A DNA stretch of 64,000 nt from Dirofilaria immitis (taxonomy: Eukaryota; Nematoda; Chromadorea; Rhabditida; Onchocercidae). Below are positions 12,409-25,764 of the stretch, in pieces. Below the pieces are notes generated by a model. That model saw only the letters and a program-made list of their open reading frames with translations, made no database searches and was not told where the DNA came from. The translations under genes were made by a program, and so were the position numbers. The stretch is taken from assembly GCA_024305405.1 (NCBI GenBank), contig JAKNDB010000105.1, positions 186,001 to 250,000 of the forward strand, in the 5' to 3' direction. Positions within the stretch are counted from its first letter, which is position 1; every line of letters begins with the position of its first letter.

Positions 12409-14111
12409 AAGTAGAAGTAAGGTAGAAATGCAGTGCTGCTAGATCTATTTTTGCGGGCAAAGGATAAGAAAAAAAGCGGGGGTGGGGAGAAAATGTTATC
12501 AAAAATTTGATAAAATCAAAAAGTGATAAAAAATAATTTCAAAATTCTATTAATAAGAAAATAACTTATAAAAGATTTGTTGTCATGGAACCTACTTCCA
12601 AAAGTTCATTTAAACTTCACTTTTGGTCCTCACCAATCCTTCCAATAAGAATTACTTATGCTGATCGAAATTACAAATTTTGTTTGCAACTTACGTTGCG
12701 GGAAAACTGTGTATATTGATATTTCTGAAAAACATATTTAAGTTTGCTGTACGAACAGTGCTTTCCAAATCAATACTTACTTAATGAATTAATTGATGAA
12801 TGCTTACTAGTGAAAGTTTAATCTCGCAAAACTTTAAATCGATTACTTAAAATATTGCAAATGCTAGATAGTGAAGATGTCTCAGACGAAAATAAGAAAT
12901 TATTGGAATTACATTAAAAGAGTTATTAGAAGCGCTTCATCTTGTATGCTAGTAAAATTGATAGTTTTGATGATTTAGCCGACATATGACGTTAAGCATT
13001 TTGGTAATTGATAGAAATGAAATTGACAAGAGAGCTAAATTTGAAGAGAAGAGAATCATGAAGTTTTTCTCAGATTATTCATTATTTCTTCTTAAATTTC
13101 GACATTTCGTGATAATCTCTCTTGATAGTTATCTCGGCTTATTCAATATAAGATATTTCTATATCAAGCATATTTATTTGGAAAAAATCTTTGTTCATCA
13201 AAAAAAAAGAATATCTAAAGATACAAAGGTATTCTAATAGGTGATAAATTGGTGTAATTATTGGACATATCAAAAATCGATTCGAAGGTGAAGTTGTCAG
13301 TTATTTTTATAAAACTGCCAGATATTGATTACAATAATTTGCTTTCATTCTGCTTTTTCCGCATATACAACTTTCAGTTCGTTCTTTAAATTCCATATGT
13401 TATCATATATAGTTGCACGAAATCATACTTCTATTATAAGGATAATATGTGCCTATTAACTTCTTTAAAAACTTTTCATTAAGCCGCAATTTGCTATATG
13501 AATTTCTGAAACAAATACATTTGATTATATCATATTTCCGAAAAATATGAGAATAAGGAGGGTATTTATCTAAGTTCTAAAGCTTTCATTATTTTTATCC
13601 CTCAGATTTTCTTCTTATTTTAAATTTTATTGCTCAAAGTGAATATCAATCTGGTTTTTATTTAAGTATCTGTGTCACTATTTTTTAAAACAATCCCCTT
13701 TCAAAATGTTGGAAACAATTTCTCTTCAGGAAAAGTAAAGGAAATTTAAATAATCTGTGAGTCTCCGAAATAAAAATGAACACATAGCAATATATAGAGC
13801 GCTGTCATATTTTTCAGATTCTTCCATATCCTTTTTTCAAGATTGCAAAACGGCAGAGATTGTAATATTAAAAATTTTTCAGTTTTCGCAGAAGTAATCA
13901 CTAAGATTGATGAACATGCTATCTTTCATGACAATGTGAGAATTCTGAAAATGAAATGCTCACACTGATCATACAAATTGTCAAATACAATGGAAACTTT
14001 ATCGATTATGCAAAAAATGCTGAAGATCTTTTCGGTTCATTGTTCCAAACTAATTGATGAATTCGTAGAAAATAATATTTCGACAGAAATTATCGAAATC
14101 ACATGATGTGG
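12409..14111. other. intergenic, no gene supported
   Basis: A/T-rich. It contains several open frames shorter than 90 codons (for example 12986-13237) with low-complexity composition and no splice support. A short G-rich patch (GCGGGGGTGGGG) sits at about 12475-12488. I see no RNA gene or repeat here. Confidence 0.4.
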
Positions 14112-14181
14112 GGTCCCGTGGTGTAGTGGTTAGCACTCAGGACTTTGAATCCTGCGACGGAGTTCAAATCTCCCGGGGCCT
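14112..14181 (+). tRNA. tRNA-Gln (TTG)-like, two bases short, possible pseudogene
   Basis: The sequence closely follows eukaryotic tRNA-Gln: acceptor GGTCCCG, D arm GTGTAGTGGTTAGCAC, anticodon arm CAGGA-CTTTGAA-TCCTG with anticodon TTG at 14145-14147, T arm GGAG-TTCAAAT-CTCC, and acceptor 3' strand CGGGGCC followed by T. The acceptor stem pairs at all seven positions, with one G-T wobble. The T stem has only four pairs instead of five and the total is 70 nt rather than the usual 72. It is therefore either a decayed or tRNA-derived copy, or a functional gene with missing bases like those seen elsewhere in this window. The internal promoter boxes look intact. No clear poly-T terminator follows; the nearest run is CTTTC. 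Confidence 0.65.
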
Positions 14182-17100
14182 GCCTTTCTTCACGGCTAGA
14201 ATACGCTGGCTTTTGCAAGAGATTGATATGTAATGATAGCGTGGAAAATGATAATTACCAAGCCAAGATGGCTCAGAGTTCTAAGAATGAGTTACCATAT
14301 GTTAATATTGAAACTTCAATTCTCAAACTTTGTTGATAATCTTTCATATCATGAGAAAAAGGAAAAATATGAAAATTCAGCATTATTGGGAGTATTATAA
14401 ATCTATTCGGAAATTTGGGCGATATGAATCTATTCGAAATTCGGAACCAATCCCTTTGCGACGCTAGAAATTTGCAACAAATATAAAAGAACATTGAGAA
14501 TATTATAGTTAATATGATAGCAACATTTGTTAGGAAATAATTTCATTAATTTAATTTAAAAATAACTGCGCACTATTAGATTTCCTGTTCGATATTGGAA
14601 TGTCTGAACGACATGAAATTAAATATTGAATTACGAAACAAAATATTATATTTAACAGATGTTTTTATTTTATACTTTGTCCATTCAACAACGGAAATAG
14701 ATTTAGAATTTAGAATGCAGCTGGACTGAAATTGCTGCTAACATAAAAGGATGCAGATAATGCTTTCTTGCAAATCTTAATTCTGGGAAGCTGTTTCAAT
14801 CATGTTTAGTCTAAGGGCGTTCGACCAAAAAGAATATTCCAAAAAAAAAAAAACGAAGAAGAAAAAATAGCACTATCCATAAAGATTTCAATTATTTTAG
14901 GTTTTAAGTATCATTTCTTATCATTACAGCTTATAAGTGAACAAAGTAAGCTTGTAATACAATATCATTTTATATCATTTTTTGAATCTTCCCATATAAT
15001 TAAATCTAAATTCAAAGATTTCGGCTATTAAGGACCAACATATTAAATGCTCAATTAACAGATCATTGCTATTAAAAGTGTTTTAGTTTTTCCAAACTTT
15101 TTACATCCAAATATGTAAAACAAATATATGCTGTATGACATTATCGATACTTACATCACTTCTTTCACTATGAGAAATCATTTGCTAGACAATATCAATA
15201 TGTAATTTAAACTTTCTTTTTTGAAAAAAAGATATTACTAACCTATAAAGTCATTTTTCTATTAAAATTAACATGATTAACAATGGGCAATACGACAACA
15301 GTTAGTTTTTAAGTCTCATGGAGACCTTTTTATTTGGTTATTGATAAAGAAACATGATGTATCTATCAAATTTGCTTTATAAAAGAAATATTATTGTCTT
15401 TGATAGTGAATGAAAATACTTTTCAATACTTCATACAGGATGATCAATTAATTTACATGTGTCATAAAAATCTTAATGATTTAGGTCAATTTTGTGCCCA
15501 GTAAGATAAATGGTATACTAGGCACAATATTTCTCAAAAAGAAAATAAAAATAGGGAGGGATTAGTTCATGTTCACTTTATGCAAAAATAATGTCTTTGA
15601 TAAATGCTCAAGTTAATTCTTCCTTTTGAACTAATCATCGTATCATCATCGTCTTGTTGATATTATATATTGATAAGAAATCGAAGGAAAAGAATGACAG
15701 ATAAGACTGCCAATATATAGCTTATCAAAAATTTACAAAATAATTCAGAATTTTACATTATTTTTCCTTTCTATCGGTATTTGAGCTATTAGATCATATA
15801 TTTTCACGAATAAATTCTGTTAGTGGCAATACTAGTATAACATGAAAATATCATAGAAAATTTTCGTTGTAGACAGAAACCTTGCCTTAGACTTTTACGC
15901 TTAAGTTGTACATTTAATTATACATTATGTTTTTGCCACTCAACTTTCAAACTATGCGAAATTTAATTTATGTTCGAATTTAGTTTTAAATAACTAATAC
16001 ATATCTTCTATTACTCACAACAATGATTATTCTATTTCACCCGTATCAAAAATGTCTTAATTTTATAATCTTACTATTAGAAAAATTGTGATTGCGATCC
16101 TTCTTGTCTAACAGAAATTCTTCTTTGGTAGTAAGAAAGTTTGCGAAATCAGTAGAAAATTTACCAAATTAGCAATAATAGTTCGAATCAATAAATCTAA
16201 AATATGCAGCTGTTCAGTTGCAATAAACTATTGCAATCTCAAATTTTAAACCAAGTAACACGAAATATTTCGGTATCTTATTATGCAATATTTCGCATTA
16301 AAATTATTTGCAGTTTCACTAATGAACTTTGAACTATTTGAATTAATGCCAGGTTTTAATTCCTACGCTAAAAGCATACATCTTCAATTGTCCTGATTGA
16401 AATATGATATACATTCAAATGGCAATATTCATATGTGTAACAAATTCTTGATTTCAGTCCCATCTATTTGAAACTGGATCAACTATTTTCTATCAAATGA
16501 TGAGAGAAGGACTTGGACAGATTAAATATTCAAGGCAATATTTTTGATTTCTTTGAAGTGAAATATTTTCTGCAAGCCTCATTTTCAAGAGTATACTTAC
16601 TTTGTTTCCTAGAAAGAATTTCTTCTATAAAATGAAATTTTGAGATTCTAGAGAAGGATTAGATATTACTATACGAATAAAATTAATTTAACTAACATAT
16701 TTAAAACAGGGGAACATTATTTAAAATAATTACTACTTTTGCTCTTATCATATGCCTTAACAAACAAGAAGATCTGTATTACAGTGATTTAAAGTATTTC
16801 ATTTCCATGATTGATTCACGCATGGAATAAAAGAGCTTAGATTTATTTCATCAATAATAAGAAAATCGAATTATAGATAATGCTATAAATTATAAAAACT
16901 AATTTTCTCGAATTATTTCGGAATTTTACAGAAAAATTTTATCGCTTTCTAAAAAATTCGTTTTCTATTGGAATTTTGAAAAAAGAAGGAAAATATGAAA
17001 ATTTACTTATGACGATATTAAAGATTAACTTGTTTCGACCGTAATTTCTCATCTTGTTCGTCTAAATGATTCATAGAAGGCATAGAAGTTAAAATAATTT

Positions 17101-17688
17101 TTTATTATTAATTGTCCGGAAGATTTTATGAGAAATCTGATCATTGTATTGCAAATTTTCTTCAATCATTAAGTTTCAATTTCGTTTCTCAAATATACGT
17201 TTTTTTTTCAATTTTTTCTACTGCTGAAAATTGCTTAGTTTTATTTACTCAAATTCATCCATTTATATTTGATGAGATTTTTTATAAAATGATAAAAGCA
17301 AAATTTTTTCAAGACTTACTTGAAATCCATCAAGGCATACTTAAAAATATGATACATCTCAAGTTATAAAAATATGTCAAATTTATACAACTGTTCGCGG
17401 TACTCGCATTCTTATTATATCGCTATTTTAGCATCATGACGCTTTCGCTTCTGGAATCTGAAAGTTTCAAGAATTTGAAATTCATCTATAGTAACCTTAA
17501 GTATCATCTAGTTTCATTTAAAAATATTGCTTAGGAAAAATAATTCAAGGGAGAAAGCAGAATACATTTAACAAATGAATTGTGTAGAATACTGATATGC
17601 TTATGCAAGCATATTTCTCATAAATTCTTTAGATAAAGTCGAAATTTTCTTTTTCATAACAAAATTCAAATTTGAAATGAGTGACCTG
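14182..17688. other. gene-poor A/T-rich stretch
   Basis: No exon, RNA gene or long repeat is supported. Open frames such as 17112-17369 (Phe-rich) are of the length expected by chance at this base composition. Scattered poly-A/T tracts occur, for example 14837-14850. Confidence 0.45.
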
Positions 17689-17689
17689 T

Positions 17690-17772
17690 TAGGAGAACTC
17701 TGTATTTGCTAGGAGAAACTCTGTGCTTGTTAGGAGCGACTTTGTATTTGTTAGGAAAGACTCCATATATCA
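17690..17772 (+). repeat. 21-bp imperfect tandem repeat, about 4 copies
   Basis: Four consecutive units of about 21 bp read TAGGAGAACTCTGTATTTGC, TAGGAGAAACTCTGTGCTTGT, TAGGAGCGACTTTGTATTTGT and TAGGAAAGACTCCATAT. They differ by a few substitutions. The units carry TTAGGA, one base different from the nematode telomere unit TTAGGC, but the period is far longer than a telomeric one. Confidence 0.8.
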
Positions 17773-20700
17773 AAACCGCACAGACGACATTGCCACTTGT
17801 TGATTTAATCTCTTATCGTGTTTATTATTATAATGTTTTCTTTTATTGCATTTCTTTAAATTATTTCGTGAAAACTTCGAAACAATGTTGAAAAATTAAT
17901 CGAAATATCATTGTTACTGTTATCAGAAATTGATAACATTTATTTTTAAATGATGAAATGAAATTAAAGACGAGAAGGAATTAATATTATTCGTTTTTAT
18001 CTGCTCTAAAATTCTGGCTCGTTTTCAATATAAACAATATATCGAGAAAAAAGTAGCACGCAAAAAGCAATTATAAAAGGCTTTATAAAAGTTTGTTAGG
18101 AATTAAGAGCGATAATAAGAGGAGATGAAACATCATTTGTATTGTTGATAACAAGTCTCACTATAGACTACTTAATATGCAAAAACCTGTTTTATATATG
18201 CATAAATTCATTATCTCACAGATATACGCGCTCATTCAAAGATGATAAGCTTTTGCAAATTCTATGATCGTAGCTATTACTCACTATTTTATTGCCTGAT
18301 GAGATATTATTCTCGTAGAATCATCAGCTTATTTGTTATCTTCTTGGCTACTTAATTACCATAATCATGTGTTTTTCTTAGATAATATGTAATCACTACA
18401 GCCGTGATATTTTTTAGATTTAATGTAGAAAATACTATTTAAAAAAATCTTTTTTGCTTCGTAATTTAAAATTCATAAATATTATCAAATAGATATGATT
18501 CAAGGCAATATCACTTTGAAGAAAACTTAAGTCGTTTCTTTTTTATTTTTAAACTAATTGATAATAGCAATTTAGATTAATTTTATTTATTTCTTTTACA
18601 AGAGAAAAATATGATGTCAATAACAAGCAATAACTTTTAATAATGAATTTCAATTCTATTACGATCAGGTTTTTCCTGAGAAATTGAAATGATTATTCTG
18701 CACCATTATTTTAATCATTTTTTCGATTATTGTAATGTTAAACATAACACGATTCAAGAAATTATGCTATCGAAAATCTTCACAAGTAACAATTCCATCA
18801 TGATGTAACAATAAAGTCAAAGGTAACCATTTAGCAAGCTTAGAGATCAGAAATTTAATTTTGCTTTTAGAATATTTTTATTTTCGCTTTTTTTTTATTT
18901 AATGTTTTAGTTGTTAAAATTCAGGTTAAAATCATAACTCTCATATATCTTATTTTTAACGCTTTTTATAAAGAAAAGATCTTAATTTTAGTATTATCAA
19001 TTATTAAATAATTTGCAAAGAACTTTATCGAACGTAGTGAAAAAGAAAAAATTGTATATCTTTTTAATTAGCTGAAATAAAAAATTAAAGAAAAAAGGAA
19101 AAAATTATTTTCATTTAATTTTTGCATAGCATGCCGAATCAGCTTTTCATGTATGCAGTAGTTTGAGGAGCACATGCTTGAAAACTTTTCGCAAATAGGC
19201 ATTGTCATATAATTTGATTATCTTGCAGTCGTAATAAGTCAAAGGTCAATTTAGATAAGCAAATAGATCTTTTTCACGATTTTCGTTTAATTACATTTTC
19301 TACCCTATTACTAAGCTGTTAAAATTTTTTTTTCATATGCATATGTTTATGAAAAATTAAATATAATTCTAATCTTTGATCCCAACATCAAATTCCAGCA
19401 TCATACATTGCATTTAATTAGGAAACAAATGAGAAGAATGACAAAAACCATCCCTATTACAACGATACGCTGAAATTTTAACTGTCTAATAGTTGAAAAA
19501 GAAAATTGATTATTTCTTCGCTTTATTATTTTCATTTAACTTTAATATGAACTAAGTAAAAACTGTTATTTTCTTTTGTCAAACATCCCGTTGGCTTGAA
19601 TAATTCTTTGCTTTAATGCCGGATAGTTCAATAGTTCAATTATAAGAACTACTGGCCTCAGGACTGGAAAGTAAATTAAATTTTTCTTTTCTCTCGCATT
19701 TCAAAACGAGGAATTTTTAAGATCGCCAAAATTTCGATTCAACCGTTCCGCAGAATAGCTTGAGATTTGCATTATAGTAGAATTTATAAAATTTCGCTTC
19801 CAGAAACGTTTTATTAGTCGTATAAAAAAACTATTAAATAGTACCACAACATAATTATAGACGATTGTTTATGGGTAAGTGTAAGTGTAGAAGATTAGAA
19901 GACGCAACTATTTAATTTTATAATAATGAATCAAGTTTGTCATTATTACCCATCGGCGGTAAATAAGAAATCTTATCGCTTTAGGTGGAATTTGATCCAA
20001 AAAAGATTAATTTGGTCGATTGATAATTGCTGTGAGCACTTTTATCCCACAAAAATAGATAAAGTTTGCATAGGGAAGACGTTACAATACCAAATATCTG
20101 TTGCAGAAATTGATTCTAGTTCGAATATTTCATCCAAAAAATTATAATTAACACTTATGATTTTTTTATTTATGAAATAAGCAATCACGTACAGCTTTTT
20201 AATATTTTAAGAGACCTCTAAAATATAGTCAAATAATTTTAAATTTGATATTTCGTTAGATTTCATGATAGCATCACTATAATTTCATTTAACATCACAT
20301 CATTCATGATTTTGATCATATGTTGAATGCCTACTTTCAGTTAAGAACTCGAAAGACATTAGATTTATAGTCTATGATAACAAAATTAAAATACTGTAAA
20401 GCATATTCCATCTTGAATTAGAAATTTTGGAAACTAACCCATCAAAAATTCACAGACAATTTATTCCTATCGATAAAAAGTAGAAACGAACAACGATATG
20501 GATATGCGGTTGAAGAGGAAAAGAAAACGTAAGAGATTATGATGATCGAACTTCGAAATTATCTTTTTGGAATAAAAATTTATTATAAAACAAAGCGAAG
20601 ATCTTAAATCTTTTTTACTACAATTCGGGAAATAATAAGCTAATAAAGATTGAAAGATCCGTAAAATAACATTTCAATCAGAATTCGAACGAAAATATTC

Positions 20701-21569
20701 AGATATAAGTATAAAATGTCTTTAATACTTCAAACAGATTATTTCGCTCTGCTAAAAATCGATATCGATACTAAAACTTTTCTTGCCATTTTTTTGTGAT
20801 ATGACGTCTTCCTATGAATTCAATTGAATCAAAAATAGATATTCTGAATTATTCATATGCCACGGTTGTTAATGCTAATTTTTCAAATTGTGAATTCATT
20901 TTGAGCAGTTCGTTTTGATCATTTCCTCCTAAGCTTACAACTTTTTTGCATTTGTAACCTAGCTGTTCCGATAAAAATCGCTCTATAAAAACTGAAAATA
21001 ACGTCCACGTTCTTTTCAAACATCAAAAAGACTCCGTAGGAACGTTTAAAAGGCGGAATGGAGTGATTCATTAGAAAAATTAAGAATCGATCAAGAACAT
21101 GGAAAAACGAGATTTTTCTTTTCATTTTTCATTTGCACCAAAAAGGTCTTTAATTTTTGTTCACATTAACTATTTCTCGAGAATACGCATAATTGCAGAC
21201 AATTATTACATCGCTTTTTGAGCTTGAAAAACTTTTGGATTTTTCAAAAATTTGCTGATCTATTTGAATCTATTATTAAATAAAAGTTATTCTAAATTCT
21301 CTCGGAACTTTCTGCTTTTAATTAATATAAATAAGAAAAAATTAATAGAGAACTAGTGATATTAGATAGTACAGATCAATGGCTTCAAATTAGGGCATTG
21401 GATATTTGAATTAGAAATAAAAAGAATAATTCGGATTGCATTCAAGCTGAAAAGATGACTTAGAATCCTTTCAATTTTCTATTTTTGATATTGACATATT
21501 TTAAAATCTGGAGATTTTTGATTAAAATCTTTGTAAATATTTCCTGATGAAATTTGAATAAAATTCTAG
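17773..21569. other. gene-poor A/T-rich stretch
   Basis: No supported gene. The 73-codon frame beginning with ATG at 19926 has four cysteines and mixed composition, but there is no splice or homology support. The frame at 20919-21125 (-) is also unsupported. I see no repeat of note. Confidence 0.4.
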
Positions 21570-21573
21570 GTTG

Positions 21574-24500
21574 ATGTCTCGAGATCGATCGGGATCAATG
21601 ACAAATGTTGCAAGCAATATAGAGAGTATTGATGATGATACGCCACTATATTACTGTGACAAGAATAACAAATCAAACAGCAATACCGGGTTTTTTTTAA
21701 TCAATTTTCTAATTTTTGTTCGATTAAGTGAAATTATAAGAAGCAGGTTTTCTTTGCAAAATAAAAATAGTATTACAAATTATTTTTAAAATCTTGAAAT
21801 ATAGATGATTATCCATTATGATTGAAAAAATGATTCACAAAATGTAGTTTAATTCTGTAATTGAGATTTAATAGGCTGAAATTTAATAAAACTTTTTGCT
21901 TCTTTTGATTTAATACTAGTAGTTTATTTTAAGAAAGAATTATGATCATCGCATATTTATCAGCTTTAATAACAAAATGAAGTAGTATCTTTTATAGAAA
22001 AGCGGAACGATCGCTTTATGCTGTATCAACGGTAACAATAATATTCATAATACTTGAATTGTTGGGCGGTTATTTCGCCAACAGCTTGGCACTTATGAGC
22101 GATGCTGGCCATATGATTTCCGATTTGTTAAGCTTTTGTGTTTCTATTACTGCTATTAAATTGGCGCAAAAAGCCAACAAAACGTTTACCTTTGGATATT
22201 ACAGAGCCGAAATATTGGGCGCATTGGTCAGGTAAAATATTATTGTTATGAGATATCATATTAATGTTGTTCACCTTAAAAATATTAATTCAATTTTCAG
22301 TATAATAATGATTTGGGCGTTGACGGCGATACTCGTATATGCAGCTATCGAAAGAATAATTCAGCAAGATTTCGACGTTGATGCCACAGTTATGTTATAC
22401 ACGGCAGCAATCAGCGTGCTATTTAATATCATCATGGGCCTCATTTTACATTTCGGGAAATCAACACATTCACATTTTGGAATGTCACATAATCACGGAA
22501 GTGACAGAACATTTCCCATCGATCAAGAGGTCACACTTCCATATACTTCATCATCATTATTCTCTTCATTCAATTCAAATAGAGAGATAGATGTTCACTG
22601 CTAATCATTCAAGAAAAGTATACATTTCAGGAAGGTGTATGTAAAGTTTATCAGAATGATATGAAAGACGTTAGATGTGAACAAGATACTAATGTGAATA
22701 TCATTAAAACGATAAATGTGACCGGTCATGACCATGATATATTCAAATTGGTATCCATTAATTTTATATTTTGTGAATCGTTATTATAAAATGAATTACG
22801 CAGAAACAGAATAGCCTCTATTTTTTACACTTAATTATATAATTGTGTGAATACTGCTTAACGAGCAATATTCACAAGTTAAGGTGGACAAGGTCAAGAA
22901 GTTTATACATATCTAATAAAGGATAGTAACATTTGAAATGTTGAATTGTACTTCATGAATCCTGAAATCTTAAATTAAAGGAACAAAATTCGGTTTATTT
23001 ATCTCTTAATGTTAGCAGATTATGGAATACAGCCGGGATTTTTTTATTTTAGGAATTTATTAGCAGCAGATTTGAACAGTGAGCATACGTTGAATATTTG
23101 AAACAAAAACTTTTCAAAAAGTTGATTTGAAAGAATACAAATTATAGTCGATCAATGAATTAGCTGGTATTCAATTTTAAAATTGTTTTAGGATAACATC
23201 AATATTCGAGCTGCATTTATTCATGTTCTCGGTGATTTATTACAATCTCTTGGTGTATTAACTGCTGCATTAATAATTAAGTTTACGAATTATCCTCTAG
23301 CAGATCCCATCTGTACATTTCTTTTTCAATTCTCGTTGTGGTTTGTTTTTTTATTTTTTCTTTTTGAATTTGAATAGTTTTACTTGGAATCTGTCGGTTC
23401 TGTTAGCCAGAAGCTAGAAAAACTTAGTTTTCAGTTGACATCATTTTCTGTAGCTCGAGATTCGATACTTATTTTGATGGAAGCAACTCCGAAGCATATT
23501 AGTGTGGACAAATTATATAATGAACTATGTGCTATCAACGGTTTGCATCGATTTCTTTTTAAAAGTTCGACCAGAGATTGAAGAATGAGAATTTGAAAAT
23601 AGAAATCAAAGCTGTCTTATCTTTGTCTCTTTTTATTGATTAAAAATTAGGAATTAAACGATATTATGTAAGAGATAACGAGAGATGGCTTCTAGCCAGT
23701 CACATCATTTTTAGATAGCAATTTTCAAGTTTTATTATTCTCAAATATTCCAAATTATTTTTTTATTTAAAAAATAGAAGTTTAAATTCTTCGGATGAGA
23801 TAAAATTCATATTGAGGAGATCACGATGTAATGAGACAGATAGAACGATACTTATTTATTAGGGAAAGGAAAAGCAAAAATACGAAGAAGGTGAAATTAT
23901 TGCTTGTGAAATTGATCAACTAAATATTTCAAATCCATTATTAAGCACTGAATCTGAAGTCGATTAAAATTTAATTCTTTCTTACCATCTGTATCTCTTT
24001 GTAATTGTTAGAATAGATAATTAGAAATATGAATTTTGAAGGCGTCCGAGACGTACATTCCCTTCGCGTTTGGTCGCTGACCATGGATAAAGTGGCTATA
24101 TCAGCGCATTTAGACATCGAAAAAGTTGCGATTCGAATCACGTAGTGCATGAAGCTAATGAAAGATTAAAATACAAGCACAGAATTCACTTTATCACTAT
24201 TCAGGTAATTTCTAAATATGTAACAGAAAAACTTAAAGCTTACTAAATAATAAGTAGCCAAAATTATTTGTTATGCAAAACATCAAAATATTAATTCAAA
24301 TATTGCACCGAAAATCTATGGAATCAGAGTAAAGTATTTTTTAATGAGAATTGTTTTGTAGAATTTTATGGCATGAAAAAATATTCTCAGATTTTCATTT
24401 GAACATTTCCATTTTTTTCGAATCCCAGATCAAGCCTATTTGAAATCTCTACTCTAATTTGAAAATTTCAGCGCAATTAACAAGTTGAGATCTTTTAGGC

Positions 24501-24582
24501 ACAATGTGTATGTAGCCGAAACGTTTCACATCAGCCATTTGTAACGGCACGATCAACAGTCCAAAACATTCTGAACAAGTAG
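21574..24582 (+). CDS. cation diffusion facilitator (ZnT-type) zinc transporter
   Basis: Moves Zn2+ out of the cytosol into vesicles or out of the cell by proton exchange. Exons: 21574-21689, 21998-22231, 22301-22529, 22631-22750, 23192-23340, 23435-23540, 24042-24204 and, probably, 24499-24582. A short Ser/Asp-rich cytosolic start is followed by TM1-2 with the metal-site motif [12 protein letters not shown] and [16 protein letters not shown]3-4 lead into a His-rich loop ([13 protein letters not shown]), then TM5 with the second metal motif [15 protein letters not shown]6, and the C-terminal domain ([27 protein letters not shown]). Exon 23192-23340 lacks one T (run 23322-23326) and exon 24042-24204 lacks one A (run 24120-24124); with these the phases fit exactly. 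The ATG follows TTCTAG|GTTG, possibly a trans-splice acceptor. AATAAA is at 24613-24618. Nearest families are the ZnT2/3/4/8 and nematode CDF-2/TTM-1 groups. Confidence 0.88.
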
Positions 24583-24612
24583 AAAATCCCTTGCAATGCG
24601 AATTTTTGGGCT

Positions 24613-24618
24613 AATAAA
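24613..24618 (+). promoter_or_regulatory. poly(A) signal, zinc transporter
   Basis: AATAAA starts 31 nt after the proposed TAG stop of the zinc transporter, close to the spacing normal for compact nematode 3' ends. This also supports the proposed last exon. Confidence 0.45.
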
Positions 24619-25764
24619 TGATCAGAGATTGCAACGATAGTTCGCTTAAACGGGTTGCAATTTAATGCCCTAATATTTTGTAAAGATATCGCACTATTAA
24701 TCGACGATGCGAAAAAAATTACCCTGAGGAAGTAGCAAGGATGCTATCACATTTTGCATTGTTAATTTCAAACTAAACTGCAATTTCCTGAGATTTATTA
24801 AATTCAACAATGGGACACACCTAGCAGATATTTAAGAAATTTTGCACTATGACGATAAAGAGTAATGAGATCCTTAATGCCAAATAAATATTACTTTAAA
24901 TACTTACTACAGCTTAGAGTCTATCCTTTGATGCAGTATCATTCGAAGTGAAACTGGGAAAACATGTGCCAATGCAACTTTAATATTTCTTTATTTTACT
25001 TTTAATTTCAACAAGAATCAATCTACGCCTTGAAAGAGAAAGAGACAAACAACTTATCTCTTTACATAAAATCTACATCATATAAGTTTTAGATTTGATC
25101 TGAAATTGATACTGAGCTAGGACTTCTATTTCCTTTATTCTCATTCCTTATGCATCTTGTTGTCTTCATTCCTTTCCGAAATAATTATTGTATATTTGAT
25201 CGTTGTAACGAACTACATCATATATATATATCATCATACTGTTTTGGCAATTATATTAAAGAGTTATAAATTTTTAATGACAGTTTACAACAAGTTATAA
25301 AAATGGAGCAACACAGTGACAAATTTGATGCCGTTGACATGAAGAATATCGCATTTATTTTCCTAACAGAAGAGATAAGAAGTCAAAAATCTTCTAACTG
25401 AAAATGTGGCAAGGATTTATCTTCCAAGTAGAAATATGAAAAGTTTCCTCATTAAAAAAATCATGAAAAATCATTTAAAACAAATGCCAAGCAAGAATTC
25501 ATCAAAATAAAATTACAAATCTTCTTGAAAGCGTGCAACATAAATTTCGAAGAAAAACATCATTCTTTCTTCAAAGGAGCCCTGAAAACATATTAGTAAG
25601 TGATGAATATTTTCTATTCAAAATTGAAAGAATTCGCTGTTCAATTTCGCAAGCCAAAAATCAATTGTATCATTGCTTGTCAATAATATATTTTTAACAT
25701 CTTTACAGAACACAACATTCCGAATTCAGCAACTAACCCTAAATTTTTCTAGTACCTTTTTTCC
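24619..25764. other. intergenic between convergent genes
   Basis: This stretch separates the 3' ends of the zinc transporter (+) and SART1 (-). It is A/T-rich and no exon or repeat was recognised. Confidence 0.45.

Noticed and set aside
23870..23970. Protein-like frame ending [20 protein letters not shown] then TESEVD and TAA
   Set aside because: It sits in the intron between the last conserved zinc-transporter exons, and the conserved C-terminal domain continues downstream at 24042. It could be an alternative terminal exon, but no acceptor in the right phase was found.
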